NCBI RefSeq assembly: GCF_013255915.1
Contig: NZ_CP053896.1
Coordinates: 3,162,001-3,226,000, forward strand
DNA: 64,000 nt
Reading direction: 5' to 3'
DNA from: Providencia rettgeri
GTDB taxonomy: Bacteria > Pseudomonadota > Gammaproteobacteria > Enterobacterales > Enterobacteriaceae
Below the pieces are notes generated by a model, which saw only the letters and a list, made by a program, of their open reading frames with translations, was not told the origin of the DNA and searched no databases. Position numbers and translations under genes: made by a program. Numbering within the stretch: the stretch's first letter is position 1; the number at the start of each line of letters is the position of its first letter. Shown here one piece after another: positions 9,713 to 16,672 of the stretch.

Positions 9713-10057
9713 AGAGCCATGCACAGCACTTATTTAATTGATATTTAATGTTTATTTAAATTCTAACTTTCATTCTATACAAATTTCTATACAACTAAGA
9801 TCATTGCTAGGCTGTTTTTGATGCCTATTTTTTCTTGGCTCAATGAAATATCCCAGTTGCATAAATGTCATCAATATATAATTTATTGCAGATAATGAAA
9901 CACCAACAAGAAATAACCCCCCTCCTATAATTTTCCACGACTTCGTTACATATAGCGCTAATAACAGACATGGATTTAATTGATCTAAATGACTTGACAG
10001 ATCTAATTGATCTAATCATAATTAACTCATAATAATTACCACAGAAAGGTATCGCAA
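9713..10057 (+). other. Element end: integrase arm-type sites and AT-rich leader
   Basis: No gene is seen. Two copies of CTATACAA at 9775-9782 and 9787-9794 are 12 bp apart and match the pair at 33231-33238 and 33243-33250 at the other end, so they are probable integrase arm-binding sites. The right part carries the cargo promoter described separately. Confidence 0.65.
9982..10022 (+). promoter_or_regulatory. Strong sigma70-type promoter with GATCTAA repeats
   Basis: TTGACA at 9994-9999 and CATAAT at 10017-10022 are separated by exactly 17 bases. GATCTAA occurs three times (9982, 10000, 10009); the last two fill the spacer 9 bp apart, as an operator would. It points at the two-gene operon starting at 10058. 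Confidence 0.7.
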
Positions 10058-10789
10058 ATGAATTTCGCTCTCGTTACAGATAAACAAAGCATCATACAAA
10101 ATATAAAAATGTTTGATTCAAATCTAACAAATAGAACGTTGAATGGATTAGAGGGGCATCTGGGTCGCTTTAAGTGCTGGTACGCATGGTATGATGAGCA
10201 GAATTTAACTTGGCAATTTGGACCGTCGAAGCTGATAGGCTACCGCCTAATTACAATAGATGACTACCTTAATAACCACAATGACCTTGATGGAAAAGTA
10301 ACAGAACTACAACTTTCAAAATACAGGGATATTGTTGACGAGCCCCAATTCAAATTATTAGAAAATTTACTATACGAAAAATTAAGCATGTATCGTAAAA
10401 GACCTAGTGCAAATACAAAAATATACACCATTAAAGATGACAACCCTATGAATAAGATAAAATACATTCCAACAAATTTAAATAAACCAAAGTTTTATTA
10501 CGAAGATAAGGCTGAAACATTCGATAAAGAAACATCGCTGCCTATTATTTCCTCTGATGATTCAGAGATCAAGTTCGATTTAATATATGGCAAATATAAT
10601 TATTCAGTAACCTTAGAGAAAACTAGCGAAGATATCTATAAAGGAAAGGCAATCCGATTAGGTGACAAGCTTGAGATAGACGTATCAGCCCATGTAGTTA
10701 TAGACGAATATGGCATTGAAATTTATGGATTTAAGTGGATGGAAGAGGATGTGAACTATCCATTCCGAGTGTCTTTTGATGCTGAATGA
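10058..10789 (+). CDS. Unknown protein of the cargo operon (243 aa)
   Basis: A soluble-looking 243-residue protein, not recognised. The N-terminal 75 residues are rich in Trp/Tyr/Phe (GRFKCWYAWYDEQNLTWQFG, then LIGYRLITIDDYL) and look like a compact domain. The C-terminal part (about 165-243) looks beta-rich. No signal peptide, membrane helix or nuclease motif is apparent. AAAGGT lies 8 bases before the ATG. It has a strong promoter of its own, opposite in strand to the element's main operon, and is AT-rich, so it looks like cargo added at the distal end. A defence or toxin-antitoxin role is possible but unsupported. Confidence 0.75.
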   Translation: MNFALVTDKQSIIQNIKMFDSNLTNRTLNGLEGHLGRFKCWYAWYDEQNLTWQFGPSKLIGYRLITIDDYLNNHNDLDGKVTELQLSKYRDIVDEPQFKLLENLLYEKLSMYRKRPSANTKIYTIKDDNPMNKIKYIPTNLNKPKFYYEDKAETFDKETSLPIISSDDSEIKFDLIYGKYNYSVTLEKTSEDIYKGKAIRLGDKLEIDVSAHVVIDEYGIEIYGFKWMEEDVNYPFRVSFDAE

Positions 10790-10801
10790 TGAGGATCCGT
10801 A

Positions 10802-11122
10802 ATGTCCCAAATTTGTATTCACATTACAGATGATGACAAACATAAATTATCAAAATTTAAAATAACTACTGCCGAGTTATTACATTTAGCTATACAACAA
10901 TATAATTCTGAAATTATTTATAATCCTGTCATTCAAGGTGAATTAAGCGATTATATTAGATCCAATGTCAATGAAATGGCACCTGAAGAAAAAGCAGAAA
11001 TATTTTACTCTCTTACAGGAAAGGACAGTACAAAGATAATTCAATTATTATTTAGAGTTGGATACAGTAAAGCTAGCTCGATTAAACATAAATTAATAGA
11101 TAAAAACCTTATAGATTATTAA
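10802..11122 (+). CDS. Unknown small protein of the cargo operon (106 aa)
   Basis: It starts 13 bp after the preceding gene, behind GATGAGGATCC, so the two are surely co-transcribed. The N-terminus (ICIHITDDDKHKLSKFKITT) is followed by two helix-rich segments; the C-terminal SLTGKDSTKIIQLLFRVGYS could be a small DNA-binding helical domain. I do not recognise the family. A small second gene after a larger unknown one is the layout of many two-component defence or addiction modules, which is inference only. Confidence 0.7.
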   Translation: MSQICIHITDDDKHKLSKFKITTAELLHLAIQQYNSEIIYNPVIQGELSDYIRSNVNEMAPEEKAEIFYSLTGKDSTKIIQLLFRVGYSKASSIKHKLIDKNLIDY

Positions 11123-11148
11123 GTTATAGAAAACTCCTGTTAGTTAAA

Positions 11149-11185
11149 AATAGACTGGCAACGTATATACTATTGCCAGTCTATT
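11149..11185. terminator. Convergent terminator hairpin
   Basis: A perfect 13-bp inverted repeat (AATAGACTGGCAA) at 11149-11161 and 11173-11185 around an 11-base loop. On the minus strand it ends in TATTTTTAA, an intrinsic terminator for the SSB-like gene; it may also stop the plus-strand cargo operon. It overlaps the last codons of the SSB-like gene. Confidence 0.8.
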
Positions 11186-11457
11186 CCTTTAACAACAAGC
11201 TGATAACCATTAAACCATTCATAGCGACCTGTCGCGGTTACTTTGTTTCCTTTCTGGCAGGTCATTAGCTCCAGCGCGTTAATATCGAATGCCACTATCT
11301 TTAACGGGTACGGGCTACGCTTGTCACTCTCAGCCTGAATAGTCATTGTGGCCATAACTTTACCTGTGGCTGTTTTAACTCGCTCAGGGGCTTTGATTAC
11401 CGTTCCTGATGTGGTGATCCTGATTGATTTTGCTTTTCTCATTTCTGGTTTATTCAT
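11170..11457 (-). CDS. Single-stranded-DNA-binding (OB-fold) like protein
   Basis: About 95 residues with an OB-fold-like pattern: IRITTSGTVIKAPERV, then TGKVMATMTIQAE and GNKVTATGRYEWFNGYQLVV. This resembles short SSB/PriB-type proteins of phages and satellites, which coat the lagging template during primase-helicase replication. The ATG at 11457 is chosen; a TTG at 11535 would add 26 residues without domain character. It lies far from the primase gene but is encoded on the same strand. The family assignment is by pattern only. Confidence 0.6.
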   Translation of the reverse strand: MNKPEMRKAKSIRITTSGTVIKAPERVKTATGKVMATMTIQAESDKRSPYPLKIVAFDINALELMTCQKGNKVTATGRYEWFNGYQLVVKGIDWQ

Positions 11458-11535
11458 CTTGATACCATCACAATATAAGCTATTGGTTAAAATAAAATGC
11501 TGATGGGACTCTGGAAGATTGGGTAATAATTCCAA

Positions 11536-12145
11536 TTTCTAGGGGTGATCTAAACGTCAATTTATCCATGATGATACGGGATTATCCCGTATGTAGATAT
11601 AAGCTGTTGATTATACTTAATTCCGTTAAATCGACGGAATCAAAATATAACTAATTGATAACGTTTAATTCTGTCACAAAACCAGATTAACGCTCATTGG
11701 TCATCGCTTCAGCGACCAATGGTAAGAGGTGGCAACACATTGTTTTCATTACTAACGGTCAAATTGACCACCTGAAGCCTTAGCGTAACCTTAGTGTTAG
11801 TTTCCATTTGCTAAAGTCCGTTTTCACTGGAAACCATTGTGGAAACCTCGCCGTAATCTCGCCCTGATTCCTTACCGTAACCTTACCGTTATCGGCTTAA
11901 CCCTCCCCGTAACATCCCCGTTTAACCTTGCCGTAATCTTGCCGTTTAATCGTGTTATACGGACCGTAATAGGACCGTTATTTTAGCTTGAGTCATTCAT
12001 GTTCAGAGTAGATAACCTATTGATTTACTAAGTAACGCATATTTGCGTCACGGTAACTTATTAGCATCTACAGATTGCAACAAAATATCATTTAATGAAT
12101 ATGGGCGACTAATCACCCATATTGCCAATGAGGCATCAAGCAAAC
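11536..12145. repeat. Non-coding block of hairpins and 11-bp tandem pairs
   Basis: No gene is visible. Hairpins: ATACGGGA/TCCCGTAT at 11574-11592 and ATTCCGT/ACGGAAT at 11620-11640. Then a run of tandem pairs with an 11-bp step: TTACCGTAACC/TTACCGTTATC, TCCCCGTAACA/TCCCCGTTTAA, TTGCCGTAATC/TTGCCGTTTAA and GGACCGTAATA/GGACCGTTATT, all within 11870-11982. An earlier TGGAAACC pair sits at 11828-11847. The shared CCGT core suggests protein-binding iterons, possibly a second replication site. Confidence 0.65.
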
Positions 12146-12718
12146 CTATTTATTTTTACTTTTTTTCCAAATTATAAAATGAATAATCCCTAAACCACCG
12201 TGACCATAAATATAAATCTCAATTAAAATTGTGAGTGATTTATGAATACTTCTAGCCTCTAAAGCAAGTGGTGACTGCTGTAACCATAGAATAAACCATG
12301 CAATACCAGACAAAATAACAATTGATAAAGCACCTAACCCTAACCCTTGAACTGTCGCGGCAATCCCTTTAGGTGAGCTGTCTGGTAGCTTTTTAGCTAA
12401 AAGAGAGTTTATATCTTCTTTGATTTGCTTAAAGTCCCCCCAGAGATAGGGATAAAAATATCTAAACCCTCGCTGGTTAAAACATAACACGACTAAAAAG
12501 AACGTTAAGAAAAAAAGTACAAAACCTGAAACGATATGAATCCAAGTGAATAAATAAGTCTCGTCAAAAAACGGAACAACTACTGACTTAGTTCCCGTCA
12601 TCCAATTACTCACAATGATTTGTGATATTACCAAAAGTAGAATTAACGCATGTAAAATTCTTATTTTTTTAGTCTGATAAAGCCCAAAAAAATCCCAAAT
12701 CGATTTTAATATGCTCAC
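12146..12718 (-). CDS. Cytochrome b561-like membrane protein
   Basis: A 190-residue inner-membrane protein with four hydrophobic segments (about 21-40, 55-80, 120-145 and 158-182). Histidines sit where b561/hydrogenase-type cytochromes b bind heme: RILHALILL, TWIHIVSG, RSIHKSLT and YGHGGLGIIHF. It probably shuttles electrons in the membrane or is a diverged relative. It starts with GTG behind AAGGTG. A respiratory-type cytochrome is odd in a phage-like element; it may be cargo affecting the host membrane or phage entry (inference). Confidence 0.7.
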   Translation of the reverse strand: MSILKSIWDFFGLYQTKKIRILHALILLLVISQIIVSNWMTGTKSVVVPFFDETYLFTWIHIVSGFVLFFLTFFLVVLCFNQRGFRYFYPYLWGDFKQIKEDINSLLAKKLPDSSPKGIAATVQGLGLGALSIVILSGIAWFILWLQQSPLALEARSIHKSLTILIEIYIYGHGGLGIIHFIIWKKSKNK

Positions 12719-13193
12719 AATGCTTCACCTTTTTTATAATATTTCTCACAGACACAATTTAATAGCTTATAACACTCTTGTTTATGGCTTTAAGTCCTAA
12801 GCGTAGAATATTTTATATGAAATATAGTTCACATCTACCAATTAATTACGACCATCCTTTTAAGATGATTACATTTATCGTTATGAGATGTTTTTATTAT
12901 CAGTATGAAATTAATATTCAGAGGACAAAATTGTCCTATGGGTATCGCAATGCTTATTTGCATTGTGGTTACTTTTGGTGGTTACCAGAGTGGTTACTTT
13001 TATCTCATGGCCATTATTAGAATATTGCCAGCCAGTGACGAGCCTCCGATTTCAGAGCCTCATGACTCCTTGAGATTAAGGAGTCCTATTTAACCGCCTT
13101 AAGTGCCCTTGATTTCAAGGCAACCTATATCCTGTATACCGTAGCACTTTTTAGTGCTTCGCTTAATATTTAACCATTGCGATTATATTCACA
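12719..13193. repeat. Non-coding region with palindromes and a GTGGTTAC triplet
   Basis: No convincing gene. It holds GGACAA-AA-TTGTCC at 12923-12936, three GTGGTTAC copies at 12965, 12978 and 12990, GACTCCTT/AAGGAGTC at 13064-13085, CCTTGA/TCAAGG at 13107-13120 and AGCACT/AGTGCT at 13143-13158. Two open frames here (12778-13020 and 12905-13093) run through the repeats without ribosome-binding sites and are not called. Confidence 0.6.
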
Positions 13194-13382
13194 TCAACGT
13201 TTTAGTGCTGGCTTAGTCCATTGGTAGGTTGGTGCTGTCATTCTACGTTTGTGACGCTCTTTAGCCTGTATCGTCTGCGCTACACCTGTTCTAATCGCTA
13301 ACCTATCGCGTCCGTTCAGTGATTGCCCTTGCTGGTGGGCTAACTCCATCATAACGGCTTCTATTGCTTCACGTTGTAACAT
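13194..13382 (-). CDS. Small hypothetical protein (62 aa)
   Basis: A 62-residue basic protein (MLQREAIEAVMMELAHQQG..., ending in WTKPALKR) with a good ribosome-binding site GAGGTAT six bases before the ATG. Mostly helical by composition; no known domain recognised. It stands alone between two repeat-rich non-coding regions, transcribed towards the cytochrome gene. Confidence 0.55.
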   Translation of the reverse strand: MLQREAIEAVMMELAHQQGQSLNGRDRLAIRTGVAQTIQAKERHKRRMTAPTYQWTKPALKR

Positions 13383-14409
13383 GGCTATACCTCAAAGGTG
13401 TTGTGATTATCGTTATACCTTGATTGTGCTGAATTGGAACAATCAAAGCCCATCAATCCACTAGCATAAAACATGCTGTTTTGCTGGCAACCAGAGTGGC
13501 AACCGTCAAGATAGCAACCAAGTTATATCCGTCAAAACTAGTCCAAACTTATTATCCTTGTTTTGCTGCGTACCATTCTGCGTACTTTTATGCAACATCA
13601 TGATTTTATTTAATTATAACGAATCGTTAGAATTAAGTGCGTACCTACTGCGTACCTATTTGATTTTGGACGGGGCTTATAAATTTCTTTGGCGTGATGA
13701 CAAGTTTTGACAAGTTTTCGACCACAACAATCAACAACATTTACTTTGTTCTCATGTCAGGTTTTGTCAGGTTCTGATGTCAACAATTGTCAACATTCAG
13801 CGGATAGAGTATCCAGTAAAATATAGCCTTTTCGGTGGATACCAAAGCGGATACCTTGCAATCACTATAGCAACACGATAGTACCACCGTGGTTTATATT
13901 AGTACCATTTTGGTACGTTATTACCGTGAGTCTTTTTGATAACAAAATAACTACACCGTGTTTTTGAGTGGTTAGCTGTACTGGCTAATATTTAGCTACT
14001 TTGGCTAAAGGCACTAATTTGTGGTTTTGATATGAGAGCTTCATTTCAAGCCGTCCTTAGTACCAAGGGTAGCATTTCAACTGTCACCCTTTCCGACTAT
14101 GGTCATAATCACAATCGTTACCTCTCCTCAATTTTGAGGGCACTGTTTCTATTGATAAATACAGGCTCAAAAATGAGCCGATTGATTCTATTGGTAAAAT
14201 TAGACTGTGCTCAAATTTGAGCTTTGCCATGTATTCAATCAGTTACAAGGCGCAATAATACGCTTTGCTTGTTTTATAGTAAGTTACCCTAACTTTAAGT
14301 TATGGATTTATCCGTTAAATCCACCAGCAATTTTACATTTTCTAATCTGTATAACAGTGTTATACGCTGATATAATAAGCACTCACTGAATTAATAACGG
14401 ACTATTATC
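13383..14409. repeat. 1-kb non-coding region of diverse repeat pairs and palindromes
   Basis: Divergent intergenic region without a gene. Direct pairs, each different: TGGCAACC 13485/13497, TGCGTAC 13567/13579, TGCGTACCTA 13638/13649, TGACAAGTTT 13698/13708, TGTCAGGTT 13755/13765, TGTCAACA 13778/13788, GGATACC 13837/13849, TTAGCT 13972/13992. Palindromes: GGATA/TATCC 13802-13814, GTACCA/TGGTAC 13902-13916. Towards the next gene come CCTCAATTTTGAGG, GGCTCA/TGAGCC, GCTCAAATTTGAGC, GGATTTA/TAAATCC and GTATAAC/GTTATAC between about 14130 and 14370. Function unknown. Confidence 0.7.
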
Positions 14410-14835
14410 ATGAGTAAATCTAATCTTATTGCCTTTCGTCTACCTGCTGAAATTCAAGCTTTGTTTAATGATGCTGTATCGAATTCTGGCAGCGATAAAA
14501 CAACGTGGATAGTCTCAGCTATCAAAGAGAAGTTAAACCGCCCAGACAGTAATCCTGATGCTCGTATGCTGTCGCTGGTGGAACGCCTAGAATCATCTGT
14601 GGCGTCTTTAATTGCTGGTAAGGCAGATATCCCGCCGTATACCTATAATGAGTCCGCTGTCGTTTCTGTGGTTAATTTGGTGCTATCAGAGGGCATAGAT
14701 AACGGACGGATTATCGCTGAACGAATTAATGAGGCTGGTTATCAAACTAAAGGCGGTAAAGCGTGGGATAAGGATATTTATTCAGCGTGGAAGCGCCACA
14801 AGGATATAGCAGGAAAATTAGATAGTGACAGTTGA
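14410..14835 (+). CDS. Ribbon-helix-helix type regulator (141 aa)
   Basis: The N-terminus SNLIAFRLPAEIQALFNDAV...KTTWIVSAIKEKL (about residues 3-44) is a ribbon-helix-helix DNA-binding pattern of the MetJ/Arc type. The C-terminal half (about 80-141) has a second helical part with GRIIAERINEAGYQTKGGKAWD, reminiscent of a recombinase-type helix-turn-helix. It is the only plus-strand gene in this part of the element and is preceded by a palindrome-rich leader, so it may regulate itself or the repeats there. Confidence 0.7.
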   Translation: MSKSNLIAFRLPAEIQALFNDAVSNSGSDKTTWIVSAIKEKLNRPDSNPDARMLSLVERLESSVASLIAGKADIPPYTYNESAVVSVVNLVLSEGIDNGRIIAERINEAGYQTKGGKAWDKDIYSAWKRHKDIAGKLDSDS

Positions 14836-14935
14836 TATCAAGTCCAGAATTTAAAACCAAGTTGCTTCATCGCGCGTTAAAGGGCGATTTTATTACTTAA
14901 TTCGCCCAATCAATCAAAATAAACATCAACCGTAG

Positions 14936-15334
14936 TTACAAGGAAAAAATACTGTTTAACCAATTATCAGTTTCTATATTATTTCCCATTTCATATGGCC
15001 CATGAATGCTGGCAAAACAGCCTTTACTTTCAACAGTAATATCTTTATTAGTTACTAGCCAGTTAACGACACAAATAACTAAATTTCCATAATCCACTAC
15101 ACCTTCAACAACACCAATATGTAGTATTTTGATTTCAGAAGCCCCTTTTCCCATCATTCTTTTAATTGCTATCCGATCATTTTTTTTTATTTTTTTTGCT
15201 CTTTGATATTGAGCTTCATCTTCATTTTTTTTATATCCTAAAACCCAAATTTTATTTTCTATGAAAGTTTTATCTTGATGATCACATCCATCCCAACTAG
15301 CCCCTGCTAGCCAATAGTTCGTAGCTTCAGTCAT
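14936..15334 (-). CDS. EVE/McrB N-terminal-like domain protein
   Basis: A 132-residue stand-alone domain from the ATG at 15334 (an upstream GTG at 15346 is possible). The pattern NYWLAGASWDG...QDKTFIENKIWVLGY, then RAKKIKKNDRIAIKRMMGKG and HIGVVEGVV matches the PUA/EVE-like module found at the N-terminus of some McrB-type restriction ATPases, where it reads modified DNA. Here there is no ATPase or nuclease partner. It may act in restriction, anti-restriction or modified-base sensing; this is by pattern and not certain. Confidence 0.6.
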   Translation of the reverse strand: MTEATNYWLAGASWDGCDHQDKTFIENKIWVLGYKKNEDEAQYQRAKKIKKNDRIAIKRMMGKGASEIKILHIGVVEGVVDYGNLVICVVNWLVTNKDITVESKGCFASIHGPYEMGNNIETDNWLNSIFSL

Positions 15335-15395
15335 AATATTTCTCACTTTCTGTTTAACTTTTTATTTTATTGATAGTAAATACTATTATATTTAA

Positions 15396-15965
15396 TCATT
15401 TAAATTTCAACACACGAGACGTTAATTTATCGACAAATGGAATGAACGCCTGCCAGTAATAATCCTCTAATCTTGCCTGTTCCGCTACTTTCTCCCTGAA
15501 TTTCTCCCATCTCATGCCTTTGGGTTTATCGAAAGAATACACATGTTTGGTTAGGTTACTAACATCTGGGCTATAACCCCAAATAGCAAAGCGACCTACT
15601 CGCACCTTGCGCCTTAATCGGTCAAGCTTGTTTTCACTCTGGCTGGCATAGTGGAAATTCCAACATGCTCTACAGGCTAAATCTTTACGACTAAAATAAA
15701 GCTCTGCTCTACGTTTACGGCAATAGGGGCATGAATACCAATAGCGAACGCCATAACCTGCTTGAGTAGTGACTAGTGATAGAGAGAATCGCTTATCGCC
15801 TATAACAACCAAGTAATTATCACCGTTTTTACCAATGATTAATTTCCCTGCGCTAGTATCCCACTGTAGGCCTTCACCATTGTTTTTAAACTTTCTGATA
15901 GTAGCTATAGTGCCATGCCCGATAGTTGGTAATGCGTCCGTATAATGCCTTGATTGTGGTCTCAT
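15396..15965 (-). CDS. Zinc-ribbon phage-type protein (189 aa)
   Basis: A 189-residue protein with a four-cysteine zinc ribbon, CPYCRKRR (about 79-86) and CRACWNFHY (about 97-105), followed by a basic helical segment RLRRKVRVGRF. Such proteins occur in Proteobacterial prophages without an assigned role; nucleic-acid binding is likely. The ATG has GGCGAGG five bases upstream. It sits about 295 bp after the gp10-like gene on the same strand, separated by a repeat-containing gap. Confidence 0.7.
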   Translation of the reverse strand: MRPQSRHYTDALPTIGHGTIATIRKFKNNGEGLQWDTSAGKLIIGKNGDNYLVVIGDKRFSLSLVTTQAGYGVRYWYSCPYCRKRRAELYFSRKDLACRACWNFHYASQSENKLDRLRRKVRVGRFAIWGYSPDVSNLTKHVYSFDKPKGMRWEKFREKVAEQARLEDYYWQAFIPFVDKLTSRVLKFK

Positions 15966-16260
15966 AATGCCTCGCCATTTTCAATCCGAAATAATATGAG
16001 TTTTTCATAAATTGTCATTCTCGTTACTTCATCAATCCCTGTGATACCAATAGATACAAGCCTATTTCAAGGTGAGATTAATATTCTCTTTTTATGGACT
16101 CCGAAAACTCTTGCTACCTTGCTACGATGTCCGAAAACTAACCGCTAACGTGTCCGATAATTCCGTCTAGCGTGTGTAAAAACTATCTAACTACCTTTGC
16201 TAACGTGCCCGAAAAGTCATATTTCTCCCTCGCGCGCGTACTGTTCACGAAAGTACCGAG
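15966..16260. repeat. Non-coding gap with TCCGAAAACT and GCTAACGTG repeats
   Basis: No gene. TTGCTAC is tandem at 16111 and 16119, TCCGAAAACT recurs at 16100 and 16130, and GCTAACGTG-CCGA recurs at 16144 and 16199. This is the same style of short local repeats as elsewhere in the element. Confidence 0.6.
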
Positions 16261-16626
16261 TTAACGCTTCAATTCTTCCTGAATATACTTAGCTAAATTG
16301 GGTAACGTTTCCTCTACACCTTTTTTCAGGAACTCTTTTTTAGCCGTTGGACGCTTAAAGTTCTGCTTAACTTTCGGGTCATGCACATACGCGGCATAGC
16401 TGGCGGAATAACCAATACGCCCCGTTACTCGCGTACCGTTAATGGTGACTGTGCGAAACTGGCTATTGATCAATGTTGAGGTATCGATAGGCGTATAGAC
16501 TGCGGCCTGTGCTCCAGCGTCGATAAGAAACCGCTGCATAGCTAAAGACACTCTTTGCTGAACATGGCTAACATAGCGGTCAAAGCTACCATTTCCTTTT
16601 TTACTGACAACTTTTACTTTTATCAT
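16261..16626 (-). CDS. HK97 gp10-like head-tail/neck protein
   Basis: A 121-residue protein of the HK97-gp10 type: basic N-terminus, AMQRFLIDAGAQAAVYTPIDTSTLINSQ in the middle (about 29-56), GYSASYAAYVHDP (about 72-84), and a C-terminal helix LPNLAKYIQEELKR. These proteins complete the head-tail junction or tail terminator in siphophages. In ordinary phages the gene precedes tail tube and tape measure; here it comes after the tape measure gene, and no head or tube gene is nearby. Confidence 0.75.
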   Translation of the reverse strand: MIKVKVVSKKGNGSFDRYVSHVQQRVSLAMQRFLIDAGAQAAVYTPIDTSTLINSQFRTVTINGTRVTGRIGYSASYAAYVHDPKVKQNFKRPTAKKEFLKKGVEETLPNLAKYIQEELKR

Positions 16627-16649
16627 TGCTGTACTCCAATAAAACTAAA

Positions 16650-16665
16650 GGGCAGAAATCTGCCC
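16650..16665. other. Hairpin between tape measure and gp10-like genes
   Basis: GGGCAGA-AA-TCTGCCC forms a 7-bp stem in the 46-bp gap between the two genes. There is no T-run on the minus strand, so it is more likely an RNA processing or attenuation hairpin than a full terminator. Confidence 0.5.
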
Positions 16666-16672
16666 ATACTTA

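Noticed and set aside
12778..13093. Open frames in the gap upstream of the 62-residue gene
   Set aside because: No ribosome-binding site, overlap with repeat pairs and palindromes, and no protein-like composition.
13440..14010. CRISPR array
   Set aside because: Repeats are only 7-10 bp, occur in pairs, differ from pair to pair, and have no constant spacer length; no cas gene is present.
14032..14389. Two 60-62-codon frames before the RHH gene
   Set aside because: They span the palindromes and lack start signals; treated as leader DNA.
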